Assembly: GCF_964204645.1 (NCBI RefSeq)
Contig: NC_134026.1
Location: 25,500,650 to 25,564,649, forward strand
DNA from: Tubulanus polymorphus
Lineage: Eukaryota; Nemertea; Palaeonemertea; Tubulaniformes; Tubulanidae
DNA: 64,000 nucleotides
Direction of reading: 5' to 3'
Part shown: positions 26,727-38,999 of the stretch, in pieces
Numbering within the stretch: position 1 is the stretch's first letter
How the letters are laid out: each line of letters opens with the position of its first letter
The notes under the pieces: model-generated
The model's database searches: none
Seen by the model: only the letters and a program-made list of their open reading frames with translations
Told to the model about the DNA's origin: nothing
Position numbers and translations under genes: made by a program

Positions 26727-28432
26727 TGACCGGGATGCGAAACGAATGAAGCGAAGTTCATTAATACGAGTAAATGAGATCATTAATGGGCAGAGAGTAG
26801 AGAATGATAGTGACACGAGTAGTGATTGAAGGTCATTCTCACAACAACGAAAAAGTTTATTTTCATTCGCATCGTTATTTTTCAGATCAATTGCAACCGA
26901 TCCCCGTTCAATTACCGAAGGCTGTCCGATGATTGGACACGGCTCCGTAAGTGAAAGGGACAAGGTTATGTTTTGCGAACTGACCGTTGCTAAGTGGCTA
27001 TAATATCAGACCAATCTGTGGTCATCCGCTCACAATCCGGCTGCATTTGTAACTAATAAAAGGATGAGATGACCACAGTTAAAAATGCATCAGATTTTAT
27101 TGCCGTGTGACACGTTTTGACGTGTCGTGACAAATTCTATTTGTCCCTTTATTAACAAGTAATATCGAAGGTAGCTGCTCCAATTAAGGCGTTGGACATT
27201 TTTGCTGAATTCGCGATCCTATAAACTTTTCGTTTTCATACGATAATAACTTCTTATGGATGCGAATGATCTAGAACTATTGCTGTAAAGCTTTTAAAAA
27301 TTCATTTATCAATTTCGGTTTAATGTATATATTGCGATGACATTTAACCCGGCTAAACATGCCGGAAGCATCACTACGGGCAGCAATTCTATTTTATACA
27401 TAACTACCAGAATAAATACACCTTATTTAAAATAAAAGGCTTTTAGCATTTTCTAAAAGTAATATCTACACCAAAAGTTTCAACATCAAACGCTCACTTC
27501 AAAAAAACAATACACATTTTCACAGCCAATATTAGATGCCACACTTAATGCGAATTAAAGATCACAAGACTGAAATTCAAAATCAAACGCCGATTACAAA
27601 TTAAATATCGATTTTTGAGTCAACCTCAGTATCATATAAGAATATCCTAATGGCATCTTGCAAAACATCACACGCAAAGACAATAATACATAACAATAAA
27701 CAAGATACTGGTGCTTTAATCTTCCAGCTGAGCAAGTAATATTGAATTTAGTCTCAGAATAAGGCGTTTATTTGCATCAGATAGGAGAGAATTTTAAGTA
27801 ATGAAAAACGTCTGAAGAAACGAGAAATGCAGCATCGATTTTACAATTTAATCCAATAACATATTACATTCTTGCCTGCGATCAAAAGCTTCGGTTGAAA
27901 TATTTTTACTAAAATTTAGAAGCCCTTCAATCTTTTACGTAATTCGACTATTATCGAATGATATCTTTTGGTGAATGATTTTATAAATAGAGCTGTAAGT
28001 CAAGATATAAATGCCATATTAAGTATCAAAATAAATTGATTTTTTAACGGAAAAGAGCTGTTACATCTAGAACATTCTTCGTTTATCTTATCAATTGGCG
28101 CAGAACGAGAACTCAAAGAGAACCTGATAAAACATTGTAGTTGAGATGCACGAAATGGCTTCTTTTATTTAAAACGTTTTTGTCAAAACGTTCTCGATGG
28201 TTCGTCAGCGTTTCGATATAACGAACGTCTACATTCGAAAATCATTTCTCAGATATATTCATCGAGGCAGATTTGATGCCTGCTCGATTTAGAAGGACAC
28301 CGAATATAGAGAATTAAGAAGTTTAAAAGTTGGCTAAACTGGTCTGACATGAAAACTATCGCAGTTGACTATCAACAATCGAATAGGCCTATTAATTGGG
28401 AGATTATTTATTTAAACGGTCCTATATATTCA

Positions 28433-28445
28433 GGTAGGTAGGTAG
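28433..28445. repeat. Short (GGTA)3 tract
   Basis: Three GGTA units in a row, AGGTAGGTAGGTA in context. It is a minor microsatellite. Confidence 0.7.
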
Positions 28446-31400
28446 ATGATGAAAAAAATGGTGAGCGTCTTGAGTTGAAACAGATGCGACTGAGTTTGAT
28501 GGTCACTTTAGATCAAGTAGTAATTACTCCATGGGGTCTATGTTACGATCTGTGACAAGCGCTAACTGCACGTTCTCTCATCTAATGACAGGATTCTCCA
28601 ATTTTGCGAATTTCTCGCTGCCGGGCGATTTTCACTCGTTTTCCCATTACCATTAAGGCTGGGAAATAAGTATAAATGGATTCGATCGTGAATGTATTCC
28701 AGACTGGACTCTCGAACAATTAGATATGGACAGAAAAAGACAATTCTGAGACTATTGAGCGAAGCAAATGGCTCTCCGAGGACTGGAAACGGCTGGAATA
28801 GAAATTCTATGACCGACACTTAGATGCGCAGGGCCATTTGGAAATTAAAAGATACATACTAGTCAACAGATAAGGATTATCAGACAGAGAACAGACAAAG
28901 GTCCACGTGCTCTCTTATGTCTAAGACCGGTAAAGATCGCATAACTTTTGACTAATTACCCGATGAATAGCAAACGGACAAAGGTAACGATTAAGTCCAG
29001 TATTTCCTGAAGTCGATGTGCACCGGTGATGTATTATGTTTTATGAAGATCTAGAGGAAATGACTTCCGGGTTCTAGAATTTGTTCCGCTGCAGGAATCA
29101 GAAGCCAAAAACAAAAATAATTACCTCATCCGAATCCGAAAATAGAACTTAGAACTGAAAAATCATAGTAAGAAATATGAAAAATTTTGAAAATTAAGAT
29201 CAGTCATGTCCGGTTTTACGTCGACTTATAAACCTTTTTGCACCATTTGTTCATGACTGAGGATCATATGTCATTAAAATAAAAACATGTATGCAACCAA
29301 TATCTATAAAAAGTCAGGTGCAGATGATCAGTGCTTTTTTCGTTATTTCATTTAAGTAAAAGCCTACGTATTTGGCAGAAATAAAGGTGTTGCCATGGTG
29401 AAATCAGAAATACGAGCCAAGTAGATTTGATTCAGATAAAAGAACTGATTAAAGGCTGCCCAAGGTGACAATTCATATCCAAGATGAGCTCAAAATTCAC
29501 GACAAAGCTGAAAACGAATCAATGTGTCGATGAAACAGAAAAGCTTATAACGTCCGATCTCTTTGACATGTTCTAACCGAAATTACAGCATTTTTTTTAC
29601 ATCCTAGAAAATCAGTTAAATGCCACGTCGTTCTCTCTTTTTTAAAATGCTAATTTTTCATAATTACAACGAACAACTACGACGTATGTAATTTCAGTTG
29701 AAACGTCATTTCTGGTTATTTCCGAGAAATATCTACATCAATTTGTCGACACTGGTAGATTAACCTCCACGCCCCTGGTGAACCGAACACTGTTTTCACC
29801 GCTCCAATTGGCCGGGTTAGTCCAGCTTTCATGTCCAGTGAACGTGCCCTCGGGCGACGTCTGAAATTATGGAGCATTATCGCTGGACACATAAGGTCAG
29901 ATTTCTGCCAGCTTTCTTAAAATAATTAGTTACAATCACAAGCAATCGTGGGTTACTTTGAATGGGTGCGCTGACATACGTGATCGACACAGATCCAAGT
30001 AAATCATCGTTGACATTTTTTATGCGATGAAAATTTTCTCTGCCTTATATATCCGCAGGCACATAGATGGTCAGTATCGCAGGTTTCTGTTACCGTGTGA
30101 TGCCGCATCCCTATCATCTCGGTAGAATCATCCATTCCGTGGGGAGTCTGGTGATCAGGTTCTATCGTGATCATGAAATCATTTCAAAATGACCAACGCG
30201 TATAAATAAATTTTGTCTCATCGAAACAATAGCTTCGGTTCGGGTGTTGGCAAATCGGAAAAGCTCAACTGAATTCTATCGTTTTTTGACGCCGTAAAAA
30301 CCGTATAATGTTTATATACATTGTAACTACTATGCGTTATTTGAGGTGTTCCGTGTGAGTCCAGTTGCTTTACTCATCAATATTGGCGTTTCCAAATAAC
30401 AATTACAATTTTGAATTTTGGCGTTTATTTCATTTTTCTTAATTCGTATTTCATATTTGATAAATTGCAATAATTATGTGCATCGCGTCAATATATCAGG
30501 GTTAGACTGGTTGCCGGTCAATTTCAATTCAAAATCACTTTGTTGATTTTTAACATTATATGATTCATAGCTTCTGGTTGAAGCTTATCACGCTCGGAAC
30601 TAAATTCATCCCGCGTTTACGAAACAACACACCAGTTTCTGTTTGAAAAGGCAATAATTATAATTTGTGGCCCACTCAAAGCTATCTAACGTTACCGATA
30701 AGACCAGTTCAGCTTCCAAGCTCTCATGACAACAATGACATTTATAGTGATAGAGATATAAAATATTGCCAACATTTTGCCGGCCCATTTCAAATTAGCC
30801 GACGAGGTGCCAATTGTTTATGGCATATCGTACCTGTGTTTCTCAATTTCCTCTGATTAAAACGTCTATAAATGTCAAAGACGTCGATGGCCTTAATCTT
30901 AATAATCATAACGAATGTTAGGGCACATATTGCGATGAATTCCAGCAGAAAATTTTCAATTTGACGCAGACGTAACTCTTCGTTAGCTACAACATCTCAT
31001 TAGCATATTTCGTCAGCAGCGCGTGAAAAACTTCTTCCCGGGTTCAAATACAGGTAAGAATCATTAGAAATCACTTCATACCAGAGGTGACTGACTCCCA
31101 ATTAAAAAAGCCCAGGTCGATTTACTGTTTAAATGAATATGAATGTCCGTCTAGGTTGTGTACAGAATGATAAAGCTTGAATCGGAGTTAACAGATTAAG
31201 GCGATGATTTAATGTAATGGTCATCTGCTCTTTTTTATGTTCGCGATTGTGAAACTTTTACATCTTCTTCACTTCCTTTAACCGGGCTATTGGTATGCTA
31301 ATCCGACTGGTCACTTCTTTTCGCGAGTCATAAATCAACTTTAATGGACACCCCCGTGGTACTTAACACAATGTAATTTTCTTCTGAGGAGCTCACTGAA

Positions 31401-34400
31401 ATTAGGCAGGCAGCATCAAACTCGCGAGTCCGGTGGCCATTAACTTTGACGTCAGTGGCCATTCGAAGATTTACAACTACCACCGGGGAGTGAACGCCGC
31501 GAAAAAATACTGACCAAAAACGGCTGCTACATTTCATCAATTTCACATTGTCTGTGCTGGCCACGTCTTTTCCAATCTCAAGGTGTTATTATATGCGAGA
31601 TTAAAAGTGAGCAAGCGAGCCCCCGGGGATTACAAATGGACGCTTTCTGTTGCTATGCCGATGAAACGGTGTTTCAGAAATTTGCAGCGAGACCGTCGAT
31701 ATTGGTCACTTGTGAAACGAGGGACCATAAATCACATGAAGATTGAATTTAATGGACACGACTCAGCGAGCGCTGTGTAGTTAAGGAGATGTAATTTTCT
31801 CTGGAGTAGCCAGTGAAATTACATAGTAGACGGTGATTGCTTCAACTCGAATGACCATTAGTTCTTCGCTGATAAACTCCACGTGAGATTTAACACGAAA
31901 TGCTCAAATCGATGACCAACGGCCATAAAAAATCCGCACACGTTTAATGCGCAGCGTCGAGGTAGAATGAGTAACAAAATTATCGACGACTGATTTAAGG
32001 CTACCTTGTTAGTGGCGCATCAAGGTTTTACCGTACAAGTACAACATCGAATATATACATACATATGTACGAACGATGGGTGAAAATATCCTGCTGCCTT
32101 GTGATTAAGATCAGAGACTGATAAAAAAAGGTCGTCGATGGTCGCCGACTTGATTACGACGCGTTCGACTTCATGCTAACAGTGATTAAAAGTAACTATT
32201 GGCGACATCACAACATTTTGGCACAAACTGGACTTCACTAAAACCCCCTGTTTCGCTGCCGGCAGGTGTCGTGGGTTTGTAAGGGACACTAAATCAAAGC
32301 AAATCAAACAAAATCTATACCAATAAAATAAATAACAGGGTCAATCCCTATTCTAAGCTCAAAGACAAAGAGTTTGTTCATGGTCGTATTGGAACTTCTA
32401 TATACCCGTCATGTCCATCTAGCTACACATCTGAACGTTATTGATTTGGACATGAAATTAAACAACAAAACTAATATCTTGAAACCCCTGCAAACCAACA
32501 ACAATAAACCGATGGTTTATTATGTCATCCCTTGACATGGTTCATTCGTTACACACCCAATAGATCTTTTTTATTATCGCACGCATTCTTTAGCACGACT
32601 TGCAGTTATGGTACAGTTGCAACAAATCAGTTTCTTTTCTGGCATTACTTGATTGAAATTCTGGATGGTAATTTCATCAGAAAGAGCTCAGCGGTCAGTG
32701 ACGAACATCTTACACTGTCGAAACTAGTTTGTTTTATCGCTTGCAGGGCACGCGTAATGAGCTCGACATATCGTAGCACTTCAGACGCGCATGTGGCCGT
32801 GGTCATCAAAATCCCTTTCGAATTGACCGTCATGAATCGGCTAATACCTTCATTTCAGTACCCGCGATGCGTCATACTATCAAAGACCAATGGAAAATGA
32901 ATCAAATGTAATTATGTGCACATATCTGTTATCATGCGTCCTTGTTGGTTGCATCTCGATTGACGGTGTTACGAGTAAAGGTCATTGTAGGATCTTACAA
33001 GACTTTTCTGAGGATTAATCGCAACGAGAATCAGCTGAAAATACACTGGGGATGTTTGTTTAACAAAAATGACCACTCCGTTTCCACTGACCACGGCTTT
33101 ATTGTATTTGTAATCTGGCGAATGCGACCGATTTCTAATGAGGCAGCAAGCAAACGTTGATTCCTTCTGCTGACAAGGAAGATTTCGCCCCGTTTGCCCA
33201 GCTGATCCCTTCGTAATTGAAAATGTATTTAATGGTCAGTGCGATTTGTCAGTGGGTTTGTGGCCATCTCATTTGTGTTGAGCTTTGTTGCAATTTGTTT
33301 ATGGATTTGTTTACACAGTCTAATGATACAGGGTGTTATCATTCGTCTTCGGATCAAAGAAAACAAACCAAAGCTGACCGTTCACAAATATTCGTCATCA
33401 ATTTCGACGCTGATCACCAAAATCTCATTTATTCAATGCTACTCTATGCAGCCACTAATCGAGAACACACACGATATCCATCTTTGTTTTAAGTTTCCTC
33501 AAACTCGGGGGGTCATAAATGGCTTTTTGATGCGTTCATTTTCCCCACAACCGCTTGAGCTGCAATAAGCTAGACTGCCATTCCAGCCACTATGGTTTCT
33601 TCGATATTTTTCACTATCCGTATAGTTCGACAGCTCTTGTAACAGCAGAAGCCAACAATCGCAAACTTTATGGTGAAAACCCGTGTTTTTGGAAAGACTT
33701 ATTAAGCGAAAACTAGAAATGCACCGAAGCGAAAGAATTACACTTCAATCGGTAATTATAGGCGTGTAAAACATGTAAAAGAACACGAGAAACCAAGCAG
33801 CAATGAAAATACAGTAAAATGACCATCATATCAAACCACACCCTGTCTTTATGATTTCTTCATCGAAATAAATCTATTATAAAATCTCGCTTTGAAGCCA
33901 ATGCAAGTGTTAAACGTAAATCTTCCGCATTCAATGCCGTGTAAAGCCCTGCAACTTTAGCAATCGAGCATCGAATAAACCAGGCAGCTATTATTTTCAT
34001 CACATCAAACGCGATTGATGAAAAAAAGCATTCAGAATTGCAGACACACCAAAACGTAATTCGTGCTGAATGCGTTTGATAAACAAAGATTATACCTATA
34101 TATGAAATCGGAATAAGCCGAATCTATTTGTTATAAATAGTGAACGTATTCGATCATGAGTACCATGAAATTCTAGTAAAGTTCCATCAAAAAAAGGGAT
34201 AGTGTACAATCGAAAGGGAATGTTTGCTATATTTCTATCACTTTTTTCATTATTCGGCTGACTTCTGACATGTTTATCGACAAAACGAACTTTTCGTGCG
34301 AGTCGGTGCCATACTCCATCAATAAAATACACGTCTAGCTTCCGAAAAAAGAAAAGTCATCGGACGAAAGATTGTCGCTTAGAATTATAGATAAATTGAC

Positions 34401-34828
34401 CACTTATATACTATCCAATCCAATAAACACGACTGTAGTCGCCGAACGCCTATCGGAGTCGGTGAGTTGAAGGCACGGCGGATCTTGTATTGATGTCAAA
34501 TACAGTCAGTTGAGAAAATCAGTCGTTACAGTGTGACAAAAATGATATGATTCCCATGGAAAATTGTACTGACCATTAAGTCACCGGCGAACATGGATTG
34601 CCAATGGTCACTCGAAAGTCGACGCGAAAAAACCACGTCTGAAGTGTTATTTTCCGATACTGGAATGTTGTTGAAGGCGGAAAAATTATTTCCGATGTCG
34701 AATGCAACTTAGCGACGAAAAACGATGGTTACATCTCGTGTATTCATACCAGGTGTTACAAGAGGTCTGATAAATCATGGACATTTCAAGAATACTCAAT
34801 TTCCATTCAGTGTTTTTGTGCAGTAACC

Positions 34829-34848
34829 ATATATATATATGTATATAC
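34829..34848. repeat. TA-dinucleotide microsatellite
   Basis: An AT-alternating run broken once by a G. Similar shorter tracts lie near 13.96, 44.6, 53.1 and 58.4 kb. Confidence 0.8.
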
Positions 34849-37800
34849 ACAATACACATGGTTTATCGTTGCAAGCAATTACAAAAATGTACCAATGATA
34901 ATAATACGCTCAGTTTTAGATCTTGTTACATTTTTTTCTTTCATTTTTGCGGGTGTCCCCGAAGTCCATTTTGAGGTAATTCATTTTGTAAGTGATGTTT
35001 TATAAACATATTTTTCAGGGCAGAAATGATAGTCATAAATCAGAGTAGCGACCTACTGTTTATGTGTAACAGTAATAATAAGCCTTCTCTAACGATATAA
35101 TCATTGAGATGTGAATAATATCCATAAAACTCGACAAATAAGTTTACAAGCCATCGGGGGCAATCTTACTCAGAAAGCTAATATCATCATCGAGAAATTA
35201 TCAAAATCAATTGCGGCCACCATTAAAAAACAAAGGTTCCCAGACACGGAAAGCTATTAACTGTGGCCGAACTGTAATAGTTTGGCAATGACGGTAATAA
35301 CTTTAATTTGCTGCATAATTACTTTGGGACTTTGATACCAAGCAAATGTTAATCAGTAAATTATTGTCAATATGGACCAACCATGCCGGAATGCATTTAT
35401 TTTTAATAATCATTGTTTTTTTGGATGAAATTAGACTCCTTTTCAAGATCCGTCGATGATTTCAAGTATATATGCATATAGAATCATTTCTAGCCGCGGA
35501 CTGCTAAGTCTAAAGGTTCGTTAGTGTATTTTTCAAAACAAAATATGTTGAATGGTAAGGACGTTGAGTAGGCAGATTGGACGCTTATTCTCGGGAAATA
35601 CGTACTAATTACATACCGAGTGGATAATTCTAAAGTTTATCCGGGTGAAATTCAGCCAAGTATCATTTAAACACCTCCAACACACGTACACGCATATTGT
35701 TTAACTATCCTAATATTTCCGTAAGCGGCACTGCTTGAAATTCGAACAAAGCTTTTAAAATCGTTCAAAAGCCCCATTCATCAACCCAATATCGGAAGGT
35801 GATATTTCAATGAGCGCATTAAAGCCAACTCGTAAACAGAAATCTGCGTACATTCTTTCAAGTAGTTTCCGTAATGAAACATCCAGTGTTTAATACACTC
35901 ACGTTTTTATCGCTCTCATATAAACGCTGCAATTTTTCGATACAGTTAATTTTCAGCTTTCATGTCCCGCGGATCCCGTATATACCTAATTTTGTACCGG
36001 GTAGAATCGGTTAGAGACGCGCGAAGAAAGGTCACCAATTCATGCCTTTGATGTTCGAAGCTTTCTGCGCGTACAAGTGATTAACGTTGATCCCGTTTTA
36101 ACGCATTAGTGAAGGATTATTGAAATTTAGAAGATCAAAAGTTGCTAATAACTCGAGGGAAGGCGACAGCGAAAGTAGTGAACTCCCAAGGATTTGGTTT
36201 TCTATTTCAAATCGAGCCACGTGCAATGACCAGTTTGGTAGCGAACAAAAATAAGAATCACTCATTACAGGTTTGAAAAAGAGAACACATTTTGTAGATA
36301 CAGATCTGGATAGATAAAGATGAAAAATTTTTCCATTTCAGAGATCATACTTCGCCTACGAAATTACCACGAGTTATCCATTCTAATTGACAAAGATGAT
36401 AGTAATTTTAGACGACGTAGCAAGATGGTAGGAAAAACTAATCCCGATTACATACGAGCCCCATACAGCGAGAGAGATCTCAGTGTCCAATACAACCTTC
36501 ATAATCGCGTATTCACAAACGAAAGCAACCATTCAAAAATTATATAATTGACTGCAGCAAATCGCTGCAAAGTTCAGATCATCGGACCCGTCACGCGATC
36601 ATGTAAAATTAAAAGAACGCCACAAATATGAAAACGTCGGGAGTCACGGATTCAGTGATTGCATTGGAAACCGCCGAGATTCATTAGCAGGCATTCATTC
36701 ACCAGTGGCTTTCAGTGAATCACCAGGATTCAAGACGGAACTGCCGACATATCCGTATAGTCAAGAAGGTGCCGCCATCTGCGATGTCGAAAGATTCGCG
36801 CTATAGAATATGATAATACCGCGAACTAATAAGGAGTTCATCTGATTCGTATAAATCTCAAAGAAATCGACTGTTGAATAGCTATCATAAATTCTATTAG
36901 AAAAATGATAAATAAATTTCAAGTTCACAATACGATCTGAATTTTTTCATTTGACACGACGTGGCGTCAGCTTGCGTATTCTTCTTTCATTGAAATCTAA
37001 AGGCGTGGATAAAGAAACGCGTATAGATTTTTTAAAGGCCACATTGGAATCTTCAATTTCAATGAGAACTATAGACTGATACAATCTGTGCGATGCGTGC
37101 TATTCAATCAAGATCAGCATGCCTGGTGATCTTTGAATGGATATTTCATGTTGGTATAGTTTCATTTTCATATGAAATTTCTCTGAAAAGCTTTCTGGAC
37201 TGAGACATGATCGATCGTTTCATCTCAAGCTGACTGATGCCCGGTGATGCCACATGTTCTTAACGAGCTGCCGCGAAAGATATCGACGAATAGTTCATAC
37301 TAAAATAAAAAGATTGTAAAGATGTTTTCATTGTAACGAATGAACTGTCTTTTGCTATTGAATTCAGCGTTACAATCTGTGCGGGATCTTTTATTATTCA
37401 TTTTTTGTGTATTTTGAAAAATAAAATCTGCTACACGCACGTAACGTCAAAACATTTTTCAGAGAAGTGGGAATAGAAGTTTGAGCATTTTAACCATACC
37501 GAAACGCCTAAAATATCTATCAATTGTGAATTTGGATCATTCAGCGAGCTATTTTGACCAAACATCGTATTACACGTTTAGATATTCAGATTGTCTCTGC
37601 GTAAATTCGCAGAATGTCAGACATAAATATATATTCTCTCGGTGTTTAAAAATGATAAGTTAAGACAATTCTCGACCTTTGAATAATACAATTGTTAAGA
37701 TTATTCTACAGTTATAATCATAATATTGGATGAAAGCAATGATAACCGGTAGATACATGCACCTTTGAAGCGATGAATGCTGATTATGACACGATTTCGG

Positions 37801-38633
37801 TAATGCAATAACACAGATATATCGACAGTGCAAAAAATGAAGGCCATCGCCGTACTCCCTGAGTTCATTAAGTACACTTTTCTTTCAGACAAACCGCAGG
37901 TTCTATTGGTGGAAACATCACGATGGGATGCTATTTTTTCTAAAAAGAGTTTATGGAAAACGACGATAGTTGAATGTAGCCTAGGATATGTAATCCAGGA
38001 TGCTAGAGATGATATGTAATCTTTAAGTGCAGCTCTTCGTCAATCTATTTTTCTTAATTCGATACACTTTAAGGCGGCTTGAAAATGTAAAATGAAATTC
38101 AACTCCGCCGATAAATTTGCACTTGTTGAAATATCGTATGAAGATATATCGGTTTCCATAAATTTTCGAACCGTCGTGAAATACGATGGCATCCCGTGTG
38201 AAGTGTGCTTTAAACGCTCACTCGATACAAATACAGCACGTGATAAATTCCATTTAATTATTGAAATAATTTAGACGAATTTTCAAGTCAACAGCCCTTT
38301 AAGATATAGATTTTAGCAAAAGAATCTAGCTAGCTTGTAGGGCTCTTCGACTGAATTATTACACTGAAGTGGCAACATGCAACTCCAGTAATTGTAGAGA
38401 CAAAAAAATAGCCGTACCGCTGATTTTTGTAAGTGGATTTAACAAATTTACATAACACTCGATAAAGCGAGTCTCGTTAATATAATTTCCTTAGGGTTGA
38501 AATATAGGACGATATCAAAAGCAGGGTGAGAGCTGGGCCGGGGTCGCACCTGGTGACTGCTGCTGCTGTTTAGTGATAGTGGGGATAGTCTGGACTGAAT
38601 TCCTCGATGTGACAGGAAACAAGTCACACTTAC

Positions 38634-38684
38634 AACTGTGTCTAAGGTGATGTCTATCAAACTGCGGGACTGGGCCGAACCCAT
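38634..38684 (-). CDS. Candidate first coding exon with N-myristoylation-type start
   Basis: On the minus strand an ATG at 38684 sits in a favourable start context (A at -3, G at +4). It opens a 17-codon frame, MGSAQSRSLIDITLDTV, which ends exactly at a strong 5' splice site GTAAGT (38633-38628), in phase 0. The start MGSAQS fits the MGxxxS/T pattern for N-terminal myristoylation, so the product could be membrane-anchored. Upstream lie a 7-codon uORF and possible TATA and CCAAT boxes at plausible distances, and the region is GC-richer than its surroundings. I do not recognise the protein, and no second exon was identified. It could lie below 38.6 kb on the minus strand or outside the window. 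The conjunction of signals is suggestive, but each one is short. Confidence 0.35.
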
Positions 38685-38685
38685 C

Positions 38686-38709
38686 CTAACCCCGACTTGA
38701 CAATGCCAT
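38686..38709 (-). promoter_or_regulatory. Candidate upstream ORF in the 5' leader
   Basis: A minus-strand ATG at 38709 opens a 7-codon frame (MALSSRG) that stops with TAG at 38688-38686, one base before the candidate start codon. If the leader is real, such a close uORF would favour reinitiation at, or repression of, the main frame. Confidence 0.25.
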
Positions 38710-38960
38710 GGAACCTAATAATTGAAATTTGTGACAGACTTGACTTGACCGTTGGTCAACTCCGGGACTCCGAATGATTTTTGACTGGTCACTAATCACT
38801 ACTGCTGTAAATGGGGCTGGCCACTCCTGGCCAGACTCCCTGTTGGACACTCAGTTGATTAGAAATCTAAGCATACGTTGCGTCCCTTTTTAGCCAGTCA
38901 AAACGTTGATAAAAATGTCAATCGCGAAACTACCAGAAGACCTGTCAAATTGTTTCTTTC

Positions 38961-38989
38961 TATATATAAATCTCTAGCAAATACCCAAT
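38961..38989 (-). promoter_or_regulatory. Candidate TATA and CCAAT boxes
   Basis: Read on the minus strand, TTTATATATA (38970-38961) is a TATA-like box, with an inverted CCAAT (38985-38989) about 20 bases upstream. Initiation would be expected near 38930, giving a leader of about 250 nt to the ATG at 38684. TATA-like words are common in AT-rich DNA, so the support comes mainly from position. Confidence 0.28.
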
Positions 38990-38999
38990 AGCCAGCCGA

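Larger units (their letters stand above)
26727..38447. other. Gene desert
   Basis: No supported gene in this interval. 27.4-28.1 kb is markedly AT-rich. 29.75-29.89 kb is GC-richer and could be a regulatory element. 31.2-34.6 kb has the highest local density of TGGTCA/TGACCA, with about 14 sites. Two adjacent plus-strand frames at 37828-38019 and 38092-38274 look protein-like in composition but match nothing I know. Confidence 0.5.

Noticed and set aside
26703-26963. 86-codon minus-strand frame ending in poly-leucine
   Set aside because: The leucine run is the translation of the (CAG)7 microsatellite; the rest has no recognisable feature.
37828-38274. Two neighbouring protein-like plus-strand frames
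   Set aside because: An acceptor-like TTTCTTTCAG lies inside the first, but frame continuity across both could not be built with consensus donors.
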